Positions 9,471-18,712 of a stretch of DNA of 64,000 nucleotides are shown one piece after another. Under the pieces are notes generated by a model. It did no database searches, was not told the DNA's origin, and saw only the letters and a list, made by a program, of their open reading frames with translations. Origin of the DNA: Polaribacter septentrionalilitoris (lineage in GTDB: Bacteria; Bacteroidota; Bacteroidia; Flavobacteriales; Flavobacteriaceae); the NCBI RefSeq assembly GCF_009832745.1, contig NZ_VRMJ01000014.1, positions 372,001 through 436,000 of the forward strand, read 5' to 3'. How positions within the stretch are numbered: position 1 is the first letter of the stretch; the number at the start of each line of letters is the position of its first letter. Both the position numbers and the translations under genes were made by a program.

Positions 9471-11013
9471 TACCCATTATTTTTTTTGCCCAATATTCAC
9501 TTTTATTCCAGTTTAAAGCCATATTCTTAATATACTTAATCGGGTTTTTAATTTTTTGTTTAGAATAAAATTTAATAAATAAAATCGTTTTATACCCGTA
9601 AAACTGTTGATTTGTTAAATGCTTTAAATTGTATGCCATGATAGTTGGAGAAGGTTTGGGTATAATTTTATCATTATTCCATAATGGTTTAAATTTAAAC
9701 CTAAAACCTCCAATTGGAGCCTTTAAGTGTAACATTTTAACATTAGGTATGTAAATAGTATCACATCCATTATTCTTTAATTGCATTCCATAATCTGTAT
9801 CCTCTCCATAACCAAACTCATGTTCTTGTTTAAAAAAGCATTTTTTTGCATACTTACTTTCTACTAATGATGCATTTGTTCCAAAACCATACCATTGTAG
9901 TGGGGTTGTGTTTTTTTCAATTTCTCCATTTTGCAAACAACTTATTGTAATACTTGAAGTATTATATTGATTAATATAAGCAAATGCTTTTTCCAATAAA
10001 TCTCCTTCAAACCTTACATCATCATCTGCAAAAAACACCCAGTTTCCTGTCACTTTTTTCAAAGCTAAATTTCTAGCATTACAAGCACCTAATTGATGAA
10101 CAAATGTATGGTCTATTTTAAAAGGCCAATCACTACTTAAGTAGTCAAGGTTTGAAGTACTGTTTTCAACTCCATTTTGCTCAACAATAATTACTTTTTC
10201 TGGAAGTAATGTTTGTTTTGCTAAATCTTTTAACACATTGTATAAGTGCTCTTTCCTGCCTAAAGTTGGTATTAATACATCTACTTTAAAATCTGTTTTA
10301 TTTACCTTATTTTTTATAGATGAGACTTTTATATCATTTAAATTTATATCTATTTTTTCATTATTTATAAAGAATAAACTCTTCAAAAGAGAAATTATAT
10401 TAAGCCTATTATTGTAAAGAATTTGATTTAAAAAAAGTAAAAATACCCATTTAATTTTGTAATATTTTTTTACAAATCTAAATAGTTTATAAGAATTGTT
10501 ATCAACCTTTAATTTACTGTTGTTTTTTTTGTTTACTATTAAATTAGGCTCTGAATAACAAATCAAACCTTTACACATTGTTAATTTAGCTATACCGCAC
10601 AAAAACTCATCAAATGATACTCTTTTATTTAAATGAGAGGTAAATTTTATAATTACCTCAGCATATAAACCTCCAACATCTGAAGACATCAACCATGTTG
10701 GGTAGGTAACATTTTTCTTTACATTGATAAAACAATGCTGGTCAACATATCCTATTTCTTTTGCAATTACATAATCTCCACTAACACTATAACTAGCCAT
10801 TATTAATTTATGATGAAAAATATGAGATAATTTATCTATATTTAACTCATCTTTTAAAGTATTGTGACACCATATTAATAATGTTTTGGGAAATTGCTGA
10901 GCTAAGTTTAATAAACATTTTTGAATATTTATCTCGCTACAGTTTTTTATTGTATTGTTTTTACTATTGTAGTAGTATAAGGCTTTATTTCTATTATGAT
11001 ACAATATAATCAT
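9460..11013 (-). CDS. Glycosyltransferase family 2 with a long N-terminal extension
   Basis: The 517 residues divide in two. Residues about 243-480 are a clear GT2 domain: VDVLIPTLGRKEHL, then IIVEQNG, then the metal site ADDDVRF with DDD at 330-332, then EFGYGEDTDYGMQLKNNG. Residues 1-230 match no family I recognise. They contain a cysteine-bearing stretch (FLCGIAKLTMCKGLICYSEP near 137-156) and a hydrophobic segment near 188-200. The extension could be a degenerate second GT-A domain, since it has a plausible GT2 C-terminal-like pattern but no DXD. The gene overlaps its upstream neighbour by 4 bp and its downstream neighbour by 11 bp. Confidence 0.82.
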   Translation of the reverse strand: MIILYHNRNKALYYYNSKNNTIKNCSEINIQKCLLNLAQQFPKTLLIWCHNTLKDELNIDKLSHIFHHKLIMASYSVSGDYVIAKEIGYVDQHCFINVKKNVTYPTWLMSSDVGGLYAEVIIKFTSHLNKRVSFDEFLCGIAKLTMCKGLICYSEPNLIVNKKNNSKLKVDNNSYKLFRFVKKYYKIKWVFLLFLNQILYNNRLNIISLLKSLFFINNEKIDINLNDIKVSSIKNKVNKTDFKVDVLIPTLGRKEHLYNVLKDLAKQTLLPEKVIIVEQNGVENSTSNLDYLSSDWPFKIDHTFVHQLGACNARNLALKKVTGNWVFFADDDVRFEGDLLEKAFAYINQYNTSSITISCLQNGEIEKNTTPLQWYGFGTNASLVESKYAKKCFFKQEHEFGYGEDTDYGMQLKNNGCDTIYIPNVKMLHLKAPIGGFRFKFKPLWNNDKIIPKPSPTIMAYNLKHLTNQQFYGYKTILFIKFYSKQKIKNPIKYIKNMALNWNKSEYWAKKIMGNEV

Positions 11014-12146
11014 AAAACACTTTTATATAATTTAATGTTTTGAATTATAATGTTATCCATATTAAAGTTACTTATAATTCTTTTTCTCGCATTTATTGCC
11101 ATTGTTTTTGCATTAGCTTCATCTTCTAGCAAATTTAAAATTCTTAAGCTAAATTCTTCAGTATTTTTTGGATTTACCATAAAACCTGTATCTCCATCTA
11201 TCATCAATTCCTTTGCCCATCCAATATTAGAGGTTATCAATCTCTTTTCTAAAGCCATGGACTCTAACCAAGTCATAGGGAAAGCTTCTGCAAAACTAGG
11301 TAGCAATACTACCTCTGCGTTATTTATGATTTTTTTTACTTTTGTATATGGTACTGCATTTATATGTTTAAAATTTTTAAGAGCATTTGTTGATAATAAT
11401 TCTTCAACCATTTTTAAAGTGGATTTACCTGTAAAAACATCTCTATTATCTCTACCTACAAAACATAACTGAACTTTTTTGTCTTGTGCTACAATTTTAT
11501 TAAATGCTTTTGCTATTTCTAATACTCCTTTTTTACGAACAATGGTTCCAAAATACAATAGTGTTTTTGGTTTTATATATTGATGATTAGGAACAAAATC
11601 AGTGACATCAATCGTATTATAAATAGTTATAATTTCTTGAGTTAAACCAAACAACTCTTTTGTTTTATCAGCCACAAATTTACTAACACCAACAATAGCA
11701 TTTGCTCCTTTTAAGGCTTTTTTCTCAAAAAATTGATTCTTTGCTTTTGCTTTTCTGTTTTCTAAGTGACAAAAATAGGTGTCCGATCCGTGTAAACGAA
11801 CAATCAACGGACAATCAAATTTCATAAAAGCGGTAAAACCTGTCCATTCAGGAGCTTCTATAACTTCAATATTATCTTTTTTAATTACCTTATTTACATA
11901 CTGATTAAAATACCTCCTGTTGGTAATCCAAGTAATTCCTTTTACTTTTTTTAATTTTACAAAATGAATAGTAACTCTATTTTCTTTTAATACAAACTCT
12001 TTAGCTTGACTGTGCACAAAAATAGTTACAGTATGATTTAACCTAATCAACTGCTTTGCTATGTTTTTAGTAAACGTTCCAATTCCTCCAATATTTCCTT
12101 GAAAATGGGTATGAGGGAATTCTGGTGTGATAAAAGCGATGTGCAT
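11010..12146 (-). CDS. Glycosyltransferase family 4 (GT-B)
   Basis: A textbook GT4 of 378 residues. The N-terminal loop is GGIGTFTKNIAKQL, and APEWTGFTAF and RLHGSDTYF line the acceptor side. The second domain starts at LLYFGTIVRKKGVLEIAKAF and carries SFAEAFPMTWLESMALEK followed by NIGWAKELM. It would transfer one sugar from a nucleotide-sugar to the lipid-linked intermediate. Stop and start codons are shared by 1-4 bp with both neighbours. Confidence 0.91.
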   Translation of the reverse strand: MHIAFITPEFPHTHFQGNIGGIGTFTKNIAKQLIRLNHTVTIFVHSQAKEFVLKENRVTIHFVKLKKVKGITWITNRRYFNQYVNKVIKKDNIEVIEAPEWTGFTAFMKFDCPLIVRLHGSDTYFCHLENRKAKAKNQFFEKKALKGANAIVGVSKFVADKTKELFGLTQEIITIYNTIDVTDFVPNHQYIKPKTLLYFGTIVRKKGVLEIAKAFNKIVAQDKKVQLCFVGRDNRDVFTGKSTLKMVEELLSTNALKNFKHINAVPYTKVKKIINNAEVVLLPSFAEAFPMTWLESMALEKRLITSNIGWAKELMIDGDTGFMVNPKNTEEFSLRILNLLEDEANAKTMAINARKRIISNFNMDNIIIQNIKLYKSVL

Positions 12147-13207
12147 TAAGTTAACAAATTTATATGCTCATTAACCATTTTATTCAAATAATATTCATTT
12201 TCAATTAATAGAGACGTATTCGTTTTAATTCCCTTCTCTCCACTAATAATATCATTTAAAATACTTGCAAGTTCTTTGCAATCTCCTGGCTGGTATATAT
12301 AACCATTATCACCATCCTGTATTACTTCTAAATTTCCTCCAACAGTAGTTGTAATTACAGGCACATTAGCCGATAAACTTTCTAAAATAGACAAACTAAA
12401 ACATTCCATGTAAGTTGGTTGAATCATATAACTGTAGTTACAAAATAATTCATTTAATTTAGATGAACTTCCTTTAAATGATACAACCTCTTGTATATTA
12501 TATTTATTAGTTAATCTTTGTAACTCTTCTCTATAGGCTCCTTCTCCATAGATATCAATTACAACTTCAAATAATAATTCAGGTTTTATAAAGCTTAATG
12601 CTTTTAACAAATCTTGAATTCCTTTTGATGGCCGCAAATGAGAAGCTACAATAAATTTATTTTTATTTTCTTTATTTCTTTTAATAAAAACACCTGTATC
12701 AATTCCATTATACACAACTTTTGTTTTCTTTTTTAAAAACATACCATAATCATTTAAAATATGATTTACAGTATATTGAGAAACTCCAACAAATTGATTT
12801 ATATATTTACTGTATAAAAAACCTTCTATTCTTTTTTTAATTTTCTTTTTTAAAGAAAAACCATTTAAAGGTCTTGGATTATGATCTACTGCAATTGAAT
12901 AACAATTAGGGTTAATTAATTTAACCTGTTTATAAAACTTTGTGCATAATTCAGTAAAATGTGTAATAACAACATCATATTTATTACTGGAAGACATTTC
13001 TAAAAATTTTTGTTCTACAGAAGAATTATTTGCACTATATATATTTAAATTTTTATAAAAATTAAAAATACTATAATCTGTAAAATACCAGTCTAAATTA
13101 TACCCTTTTTCTTTTGCTTGTTTATCAAATAAGTAAAAAAAACGGTCCATTCCTCCAATTCTATCTGGTTTTAAAACATAATTACAAATTACTGCTATCT
13201 TTTTCAT
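12146..13207 (-). CDS. Glycosyltransferase family 4 (GT-B)
   Basis: A 353-residue GT4. RIGGMDRFFYLFD forms the N-terminal glycine loop, VVYNGIDTGVF is the linker to the donor domain, and YMECFSLSILESLSANVPVITT holds the E-x7-E donor motif. A basic cluster KKKIKKRIEGFLYSKYI in the middle could contact the membrane. It shares one base with the downstream start and abuts the stop of the wecB-like gene exactly. The sugar specificity is unknown. Confidence 0.9.
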   Translation of the reverse strand: MKKIAVICNYVLKPDRIGGMDRFFYLFDKQAKEKGYNLDWYFTDYSIFNFYKNLNIYSANNSSVEQKFLEMSSSNKYDVVITHFTELCTKFYKQVKLINPNCYSIAVDHNPRPLNGFSLKKKIKKRIEGFLYSKYINQFVGVSQYTVNHILNDYGMFLKKKTKVVYNGIDTGVFIKRNKENKNKFIVASHLRPSKGIQDLLKALSFIKPELLFEVVIDIYGEGAYREELQRLTNKYNIQEVVSFKGSSSKLNELFCNYSYMIQPTYMECFSLSILESLSANVPVITTTVGGNLEVIQDGDNGYIYQPGDCKELASILNDIISGEKGIKTNTSLLIENEYYLNKMVNEHINLLT

Positions 13208-14317
13208 TTAAAATGATTTTAGAACATCTACTATTTGTAATACTGCTGTACCATCTCCATATGGATTTTTATTTCCAATCATAATATTATAAGCCACTAG
13301 GTCATCTAATAAAAGTGTTGCTTCTTTAACAATTTTATTTTGATCAGTTCCAACTAATTTTACAGTACCTTCAATAACAGCTTCTTGCCTTTCTGTAACT
13401 TCTCTTGTAACTAAAACTGGTTTTTTTAATGAAGGAGCTTCTTCTTGCACACCTCCACTATCAGTAATAATTAAATATGATTGATTTAACAACCAAATAA
13501 ATGCTTCATAATCTAAAGGTGCAATTAATAATATATTCTTGTGTTTTCCTAAAGTATCATACACTACCTTTTGTACGTTAGGGTTTAAATGAACTGGATA
13601 TATTAATTGAACATCTTCTCTATTTGCTAATTGTTTTAGAGCATTACAAAATTCGTAAAATTTATCTCCAAAATTTTCTCTTCTATGGCCAGTAACAACA
13701 ATTAGTTTTTTATTTATATCAACAAATTGTTTAATTTCTTTTATATCTTTTCTATCTTTATTTACATGCTTAATTCCCCATAACAAAGCATCAATCACTG
13801 TATTTCCTGTAATATGAACTGCATTGGGTGATACCCCTTCATTTAACAAATTTTGTGCAGATTGTTTGGTTGGAGCAAAATGAATATCTGCCAACCTTCC
13901 TGTTATCTGTCTATTGATTTCTTCTGGAAATGGAGCAAATTTATTATAAGTTCTTAAACCTGCTTCTACATGACCTACTTTAATTCCTAAATGAAAAGCT
14001 GCTAAAGCCACCATACTACTCGTAGAAGTATCTCCGTGAACCAAAACTAAATCTGGTTTAAAATCTACCAACACCTCATCAATGGCTGTTAGTATTCTTG
14101 CACTAAGTTGATTTAAGGTTTGATTGGCTTTCATTAAGTCCAAATCATAATCGGGTTGAATGGAAAAAAATGCCAACACTTGGTCTAACATTTCTCTATG
14201 CTGTGCCGTTACACAAACTTTGGCCTCAAATTCAGCATGCTGATACAATTCCTTTACCAAAGGAGCCATTTTAATTGCCTCAGGTCTGGTACCAAAAACT
14301 ACTAGTATTTTTTTCAT
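13208..14317 (-). CDS. wecB: UDP-N-acetylglucosamine 2-epimerase, non-hydrolysing
   Basis: This enzyme interconverts UDP-GlcNAc and UDP-ManNAc in the cytosol, giving a ManNAc-type donor for the glycan. The N-terminus has VFGTRPEAIKMAPLV, and further motifs are HGDTSTSSMVAL, GHVEAGLRT, FPEEINRQITGRLADIHFAPT, VTGHRRENFG and TDSGGVQEEAPSL, all typical of WecB/MnaA. I place the start at the ATG at 14317 (protein about 369 residues). A TTG 21 bp upstream would also be in frame, but it overlaps the previous gene and adds residues absent from the family. No UDP-ManNAc dehydrogenase (WecC) is present in the window, so ManNAc rather than ManNAcA is the simplest product. Confidence 0.94.
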   Translation of the reverse strand: MKKILVVFGTRPEAIKMAPLVKELYQHAEFEAKVCVTAQHREMLDQVLAFFSIQPDYDLDLMKANQTLNQLSARILTAIDEVLVDFKPDLVLVHGDTSTSSMVALAAFHLGIKVGHVEAGLRTYNKFAPFPEEINRQITGRLADIHFAPTKQSAQNLLNEGVSPNAVHITGNTVIDALLWGIKHVNKDRKDIKEIKQFVDINKKLIVVTGHRRENFGDKFYEFCNALKQLANREDVQLIYPVHLNPNVQKVVYDTLGKHKNILLIAPLDYEAFIWLLNQSYLIITDSGGVQEEAPSLKKPVLVTREVTERQEAVIEGTVKLVGTDQNKIVKEATLLLDDLVAYNIMIGNKNPYGDGTAVLQIVDVLKSF

Positions 14318-14319
14318 TT

Positions 14320-14913
14320 TTACCAATTTTTCCTCCAATCAATATTATTTTTAACAACCTTAGATGGATTACCTAATATAATTGTTTCTGATTCATTAAA
14401 ACTTTGAGTTACAACACTTGCTAAGCCTACTAAATTAACGTCTGAAATTTTAACACCTGGAGCGATATTAACATTAGATGCTATATATACATGATCTCCA
14501 ATTTCTACATCTAGCTTTTTTCCTTGTTTAGTACTTAGAGAACCATGAGTCCATATTTGACTATTCTTTCCAGCTAGCCAAGAATTACTTCCTATAGTTA
14601 CATTGTTATATAAATCTATAAAATGATTATTTATAATTCTACTATTGTCTCCTATGGTAAAATTTGCTGTTCCCATAAATCTATTACCACTGTGAATACT
14701 TACATTTTCACCTATTTTTAATGTTTTACATGCAATATGGTTATCATCCCTTATCATCACATTGTTTCCTATTGTAACACTTTTAGCATTGATTACACAT
14801 TTACCTATTTTAACATTTATTCCAATTTTATATTTAAAAAAGTACTCATATATAAACACTCTTAAAGAATTAAATGGAATTCTTGTTATAACAAAAAACA
14901 ACATTCTTTTCAT
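14320..14913 (-). CDS. Left-handed beta-helix (hexapeptide repeat) acyltransferase
   Basis: The 197 residues contain a run of hexapeptide repeats ([LIV]-G-x4) from about 30 to 175, for example VTIGNNVMIRDD, LKIGENVSIHSGN, FTIGDNSRII and VEIGDHVYIASNV. These build a left-handed parallel beta-helix trimer as in WbbJ/LacA-type O-acetyltransferases. A catalytic-type His is available in IWTHGSL or HIACK. The N-terminal 28 residues are hydrophobic and basic. It probably O- or N-acetylates a sugar of the O-antigen using acetyl-CoA. The gene overlaps its upstream neighbour by 4 bp. Confidence 0.85.
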   Translation of the reverse strand: MKRMLFFVITRIPFNSLRVFIYEYFFKYKIGINVKIGKCVINAKSVTIGNNVMIRDDNHIACKTLKIGENVSIHSGNRFMGTANFTIGDNSRIINNHFIDLYNNVTIGSNSWLAGKNSQIWTHGSLSTKQGKKLDVEIGDHVYIASNVNIAPGVKISDVNLVGLASVVTQSFNESETIILGNPSKVVKNNIDWRKNW

Positions 14914-16304
14914 GCCAATTCTTTTAACGCTTTTACTATTCTTTTACTCGTTCCTTTTAGCTCTCCACCAATTTCTAAATCTATTAAAGCTTTTCTTTGT
15001 TTTGTTCTTAATTGCGGTTGTTCAAAAGCTTCCTTTAATTGTTGATGTAATTCCTCTTCATTTTTAGCAATGGTCACTGCTTTGCTGTCCACTACATATT
15101 GGTAATGTACGTAATTTAAAAAACGTTGATCATCATACAAATCATTTTTTTTATTTCCAAAAACAGTATTTATCACAGGCTTATCAAATAACATAAAATC
15201 TAAACTCATGGTAGACAACATATTTACATTTACATCAGAATAAGCTAAAATTGCTCTTAAATCTATTACATCTTCTACAGAAGGTAAACGCTGTGACCAT
15301 GACTCTGCATGATTTTCTCTGGTTGAATGCCATTTGGGAATGTTCCATACAATATTTGGATATTCTTCCATTAAATTTACAAACCTCTTACCATCTTCTG
15401 CTGGAGATGTTCTTATTAATAGCTGTAAGTTATTATCTTTTTCAATATAACCAATAATAGCTCTAATATGAACTTCGTCATTTCTACCAATATCAGCATC
15501 CGCACAACTATAGCAAATAATTTTTTTATTAGGATCTAAATTAAATTTAGTCATAAACTCATTTTTAGAAGCAAAATACTTGTCCATCACATAAGGTTCA
15601 AACTGAGGAGTTCCCACAACTTTAACGTTATTTTTTTGAGTGTTCGGATAAAAATAAAGTAGTTCTTTTTTCATCAAATCACTCCAAACCATATAACCAT
15701 CAAACTCTCCTAACACTCTTCCTTTAGATGCTAAATTGTCCCAGCTAAAAATAAAAGAGGTAGTTTTTATTTTTAGTTGTTGAGCTAAATATAAAAGAGG
15801 TGCTAAAAATGGAGGTCTTTGATGTGTAAAAAATATAATATCTAGGTCCTCTTTTTGTAGTAAAACTTTAAACTGCTTGGTTACCTCATCATTTTTAAAA
15901 GACAAGAACTGTAATTTTTCATAAAACTGAATACTTCGTTCTGAGCTACGTATTTTAGCAATGGCATAACACAACTTAATTAATAAAGCTCTTGAACTAT
16001 TGTTTTTAGGGTATCCTCTTTTTAAATTATCATTTATACCATAGAAAGTTTTGTGTTTAAACATATGAGCTACCTCTTTTAGTTTTCTAAAAAACCAAAC
16101 AGTCTTAGATTCTTTGTACAGAGGCAATTCAACAACTTTTATATTGGCCGGAAAAACGGCTGTATCTATAGAAGATATCTGAATCCCAGAATAGATAATT
16201 ACATTCTTAAACTCTTTACAAACTTCCTCAATAAAATTACTTAATAGAAAATTTCTGCTCCCTACTCCATCTGTAATTACTATACCAATTGTTTTATTAT
16301 TCAT
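14910..16304 (-). CDS. GT-B-like protein of uncertain family, candidate glycosyltransferase
   Basis: I do not recognise a named family with confidence. The 464 residues look like two Rossmann-type halves. The N-terminal half starts IGIVITDGVGSRNFLLSNF and contains FFTHQRPPFLAPL and FSWDNLASKGR, the latter seen in polysaccharide- and CDP-glycerol-transferase-like GT-B proteins. The C-terminal half has VKVVGTPQFEPY, a strand-helix region with LLIRTSPAED, and a donor-site-like LSTMSLDFMLFDKPVINT. There is no membrane segment. It sits directly after the AsnB-type gene (1-bp overlap) and close to neuA/neuC, so a role in transferring the sugar made there is a reasonable guess, but not shown. Confidence 0.6.
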   Translation of the reverse strand: MNNKTIGIVITDGVGSRNFLLSNFIEEVCKEFKNVIIYSGIQISSIDTAVFPANIKVVELPLYKESKTVWFFRKLKEVAHMFKHKTFYGINDNLKRGYPKNNSSRALLIKLCYAIAKIRSSERSIQFYEKLQFLSFKNDEVTKQFKVLLQKEDLDIIFFTHQRPPFLAPLLYLAQQLKIKTTSFIFSWDNLASKGRVLGEFDGYMVWSDLMKKELLYFYPNTQKNNVKVVGTPQFEPYVMDKYFASKNEFMTKFNLDPNKKIICYSCADADIGRNDEVHIRAIIGYIEKDNNLQLLIRTSPAEDGKRFVNLMEEYPNIVWNIPKWHSTRENHAESWSQRLPSVEDVIDLRAILAYSDVNVNMLSTMSLDFMLFDKPVINTVFGNKKNDLYDDQRFLNYVHYQYVVDSKAVTIAKNEEELHQQLKEAFEQPQLRTKQRKALIDLEIGGELKGTSKRIVKALKELA

Positions 16305-18010
16305 TATTGTTTTATTAACAAACTTGTATTAAACCATTGCCATATATGAAAACTAGAATCTCTGTCACCATTTTTATAACTATTCAATTCCTTTTCTATT
16401 TCTTTAAAATCAAACCAATCTCCAATGTCAGAAGTCTTTAGTTGATTAATATGTTTACATACAAAATCATACAATTTATCTCCCAACCATTCTCTTTGTG
16501 GAGTTTGTAATGGTCTTTTTGGTGCATAGGTAATGGCGTCTGAAAGCAGTTCTGAGACCAACTCTCTTACCAAATACTTTTGAACCTTTCCATTAATTTT
16601 ATATTCTAAGGGTTGAGCAAAAGCATATTCTACCAATCTATAATCTAAAAAAGGTTCTCTTAGCTCTGTACTATATGTCATGGAAACTCTATCATTAAAC
16701 CTTAACGCCCTTGGTATTTTTGTATAAAATAAATCCCTATATTGTTTGTTTAGCAGCTCACTATCAAAAGGTTTTGGATAGATTGTTTTTTTTGCTTTTT
16801 TCACAAAGTCTTCGTTTAAAACATTGGGCCTAAAAGGAGATTTTGAAATCCCTTGGATTGTATTTTGATTATTTTGTGTGTAGTAATCATATCCCGCCCA
16901 TTGTTCATCCATTCCCTGACCATCTAACAACACTAAAGTATTTTGTTCTCTAGCTTTTTTAAATATTTGACTATAGGCCAACGTTGGTATACCTCCAAAG
17001 GGTTCATCTTGAATATGAGCAATATGATTTAATTTATCTTTAAAATCTTCATCAATACTTAATAAAACTTTTTGCAATGGATTCTGAGTCAAAGCAATCA
17101 TTTCTTCTACCCATGGCAATTCATCATATTTTTTATCATTAGTGTAAAATGTATATGCTTTTATATTTTTAATAGACTGTGTTTGATTGATAAAAGCTAA
17201 TAAGGCAGAACTATCTAATCCTCCACTTACATTAAATCCAACAGAAACATCAGCTCTAAACCTAAGCTTTATACTATCTAATAATAAATTTTTGTATTTC
17301 TTTTTTACCTCATCAAATGATTGGATTTTTTGTTGATGTTTTTTTATTTCTTCTTCAAAAACATACCATTTTTGAATCTCTATCTTATTGTTTTTGTATT
17401 CTAAACAGTGTCCTCCAGGTAATTGATGAATGTCTTCCCAGAAAGTTTCGTTAGGCATTCCATAAGAACCATAAACAAAGTAACCTGCCCATACTTTTAG
17501 ATTGTGTTTTTTTTCTATTTCTAGAGTATGTAAAGCCTTTATTTCAGAAGCAAAACAAAATGAATTTTTAGAAAAATGATAATAAAAAGGTTTTACTCCA
17601 AATCTATCTCTAGCTGCAAAAAGGCTTTGTTCTTTTACATTCCAAACCGCAAAAGAAAACATTCCGTTTAAGTGATGTAAACAATCTTTGCCCCAATGTA
17701 AATATGCCGCTAGTAAAACTTCTGTATCAGAATTTGTTTTGTATTGATAAAAATTAAGTTCTTTTTTTAACTCTAAATAATTATAAATTTCTCCATTAAA
17801 AACAAGTATGAAATTTCCACAATTACTTTTAAAAGGTTGATTTGATTCTTTGGACAAATCAATAATAGCCAATCTATTATGCCCTAAACAAACTGCATCA
17901 CCTTCCCAAATCTCAGTAGCATCTGGCCCTCGATGATGCTGTTTATCTAGCATTTTATTTAAACTATTTCTAGCTACTTTACCTCCAATAATTCCTGCAA
18001 TACCACACAT
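16304..18010 (-). CDS. asnB: AsnB-type glutamine-dependent amidotransferase (asparagine synthase family)
   Basis: The protein has two domains. Residues 1-200 are a class II glutaminase with the catalytic Cys2 (MCGIAG), RGPDA at 27-31, HNRLAIIDLS and NGEIYNY. Residues about 235-568 are an ATP-pyrophosphatase synthetase domain with the PP-loop SGGLDSS at 262-268. All expected catalytic residues are visible, so it should move glutamine amide nitrogen to an AMP-activated carboxylate. In a polysaccharide locus such enzymes usually amidate a uronic or nonulosonic acid carboxyl instead of making free asparagine, and I favour that here. It lies 3 bp after neuA. Ordinary asparagine synthesis remains possible. 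Confidence 0.85.
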   Translation of the reverse strand: MCGIAGIIGGKVARNSLNKMLDKQHHRGPDATEIWEGDAVCLGHNRLAIIDLSKESNQPFKSNCGNFILVFNGEIYNYLELKKELNFYQYKTNSDTEVLLAAYLHWGKDCLHHLNGMFSFAVWNVKEQSLFAARDRFGVKPFYYHFSKNSFCFASEIKALHTLEIEKKHNLKVWAGYFVYGSYGMPNETFWEDIHQLPGGHCLEYKNNKIEIQKWYVFEEEIKKHQQKIQSFDEVKKKYKNLLLDSIKLRFRADVSVGFNVSGGLDSSALLAFINQTQSIKNIKAYTFYTNDKKYDELPWVEEMIALTQNPLQKVLLSIDEDFKDKLNHIAHIQDEPFGGIPTLAYSQIFKKAREQNTLVLLDGQGMDEQWAGYDYYTQNNQNTIQGISKSPFRPNVLNEDFVKKAKKTIYPKPFDSELLNKQYRDLFYTKIPRALRFNDRVSMTYSTELREPFLDYRLVEYAFAQPLEYKINGKVQKYLVRELVSELLSDAITYAPKRPLQTPQREWLGDKLYDFVCKHINQLKTSDIGDWFDFKEIEKELNSYKNGDRDSSFHIWQWFNTSLLIKQ

Positions 18011-18013
18011 ATA

Positions 18014-18712
18014 TTATATGCTTAGTTCTTTTAGTTTTTCTTCTGCCTTTCTCCAATCTTCCATGGTATCTATATTTACATACCATTCTTTGGGAGATTC
18101 TATATAAGTAATACTATTACCATATAAAGAATTTTGTTCTAGAACGACCTTGGTTTTAGTTAAATATACGCTCCCATCTCTATGATAAGCTTTTGGTAAC
18201 TCTTGTCTTCTACTTATAATTTTTTTTTCTCCTGTTGCTATTTTTAAATTTCCATTAGAAGTTTCTTCAAATACCCAATGTGGATTGTATTCGTGAGGTA
18301 CTTCTTGTACTGAGACCAAAGAATCAGTACAAGAATTTATAAATTTTTGAATAGCATTATTTAAAAAAGATATTGTTCTAAACGGACTTGTTACTTGTAA
18401 TAAACAAACAGCATCAAACTCCTGTCCTATACTTTTGTAATACTCTAAAGTATGCTGAATAACAGGTAACGTGGGTGACGAATCTATTGCCAAATTTTTT
18501 GGACGTTTAAAAGGAACTTCGATACCTAAACCTTTTGCAACTTCTATAATTTCATCATCATCACTACTCAATACCAGCGTATCTATAAAGCTAGTTTCTA
18601 AAGCTACATCCGAGGTGTATTGCAACAAGGTTTTGTTACCTAATATTTTTATGTTCTTTCTAGGAACTCCTTTAGAACCACCTCTGGCAGGTATAATACC
18701 TAAAATTCTCAT
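18014..18712 (-). CDS. neuA: CMP-nonulosonate cytidylyltransferase (NeuA-like)
   Basis: The enzyme activates a sialic-type acid as CMP-sugar using CTP. The mononucleotide-binding loop IPARGGSKGVPRKNI is at 7-21, LQVTSPFRT follows in the middle and DGSVYLTKT and a terminal ID motif (YVNIDTMEDW) match the acylneuraminate cytidylyltransferase family. At 232 residues it is a single-domain form without the esterase domain of the larger NeuA proteins. The substrate could be Neu5Ac, legionaminic or pseudaminic acid. It shares a base with the stop of neuC. Confidence 0.9.
   Translation of the reverse strand: MRILGIIPARGGSKGVPRKNIKILGNKTLLQYTSDVALETSFIDTLVLSSDDDEIIEVAKGLGIEVPFKRPKNLAIDSSPTLPVIQHTLEYYKSIGQEFDAVCLLQVTSPFRTISFLNNAIQKFINSCTDSLVSVQEVPHEYNPHWVFEETSNGNLKIATGEKKIISRRQELPKAYHRDGSVYLTKTKVVLEQNSLYGNSITYIESPKEWYVNIDTMEDWRKAEEKLKELSI

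Noticed and set aside
13208..14338. TTG start of the WecB-like gene
   Set aside because: An ATG seven codons in gives the family's usual N-terminus and avoids the overlap with the acyltransferase gene.
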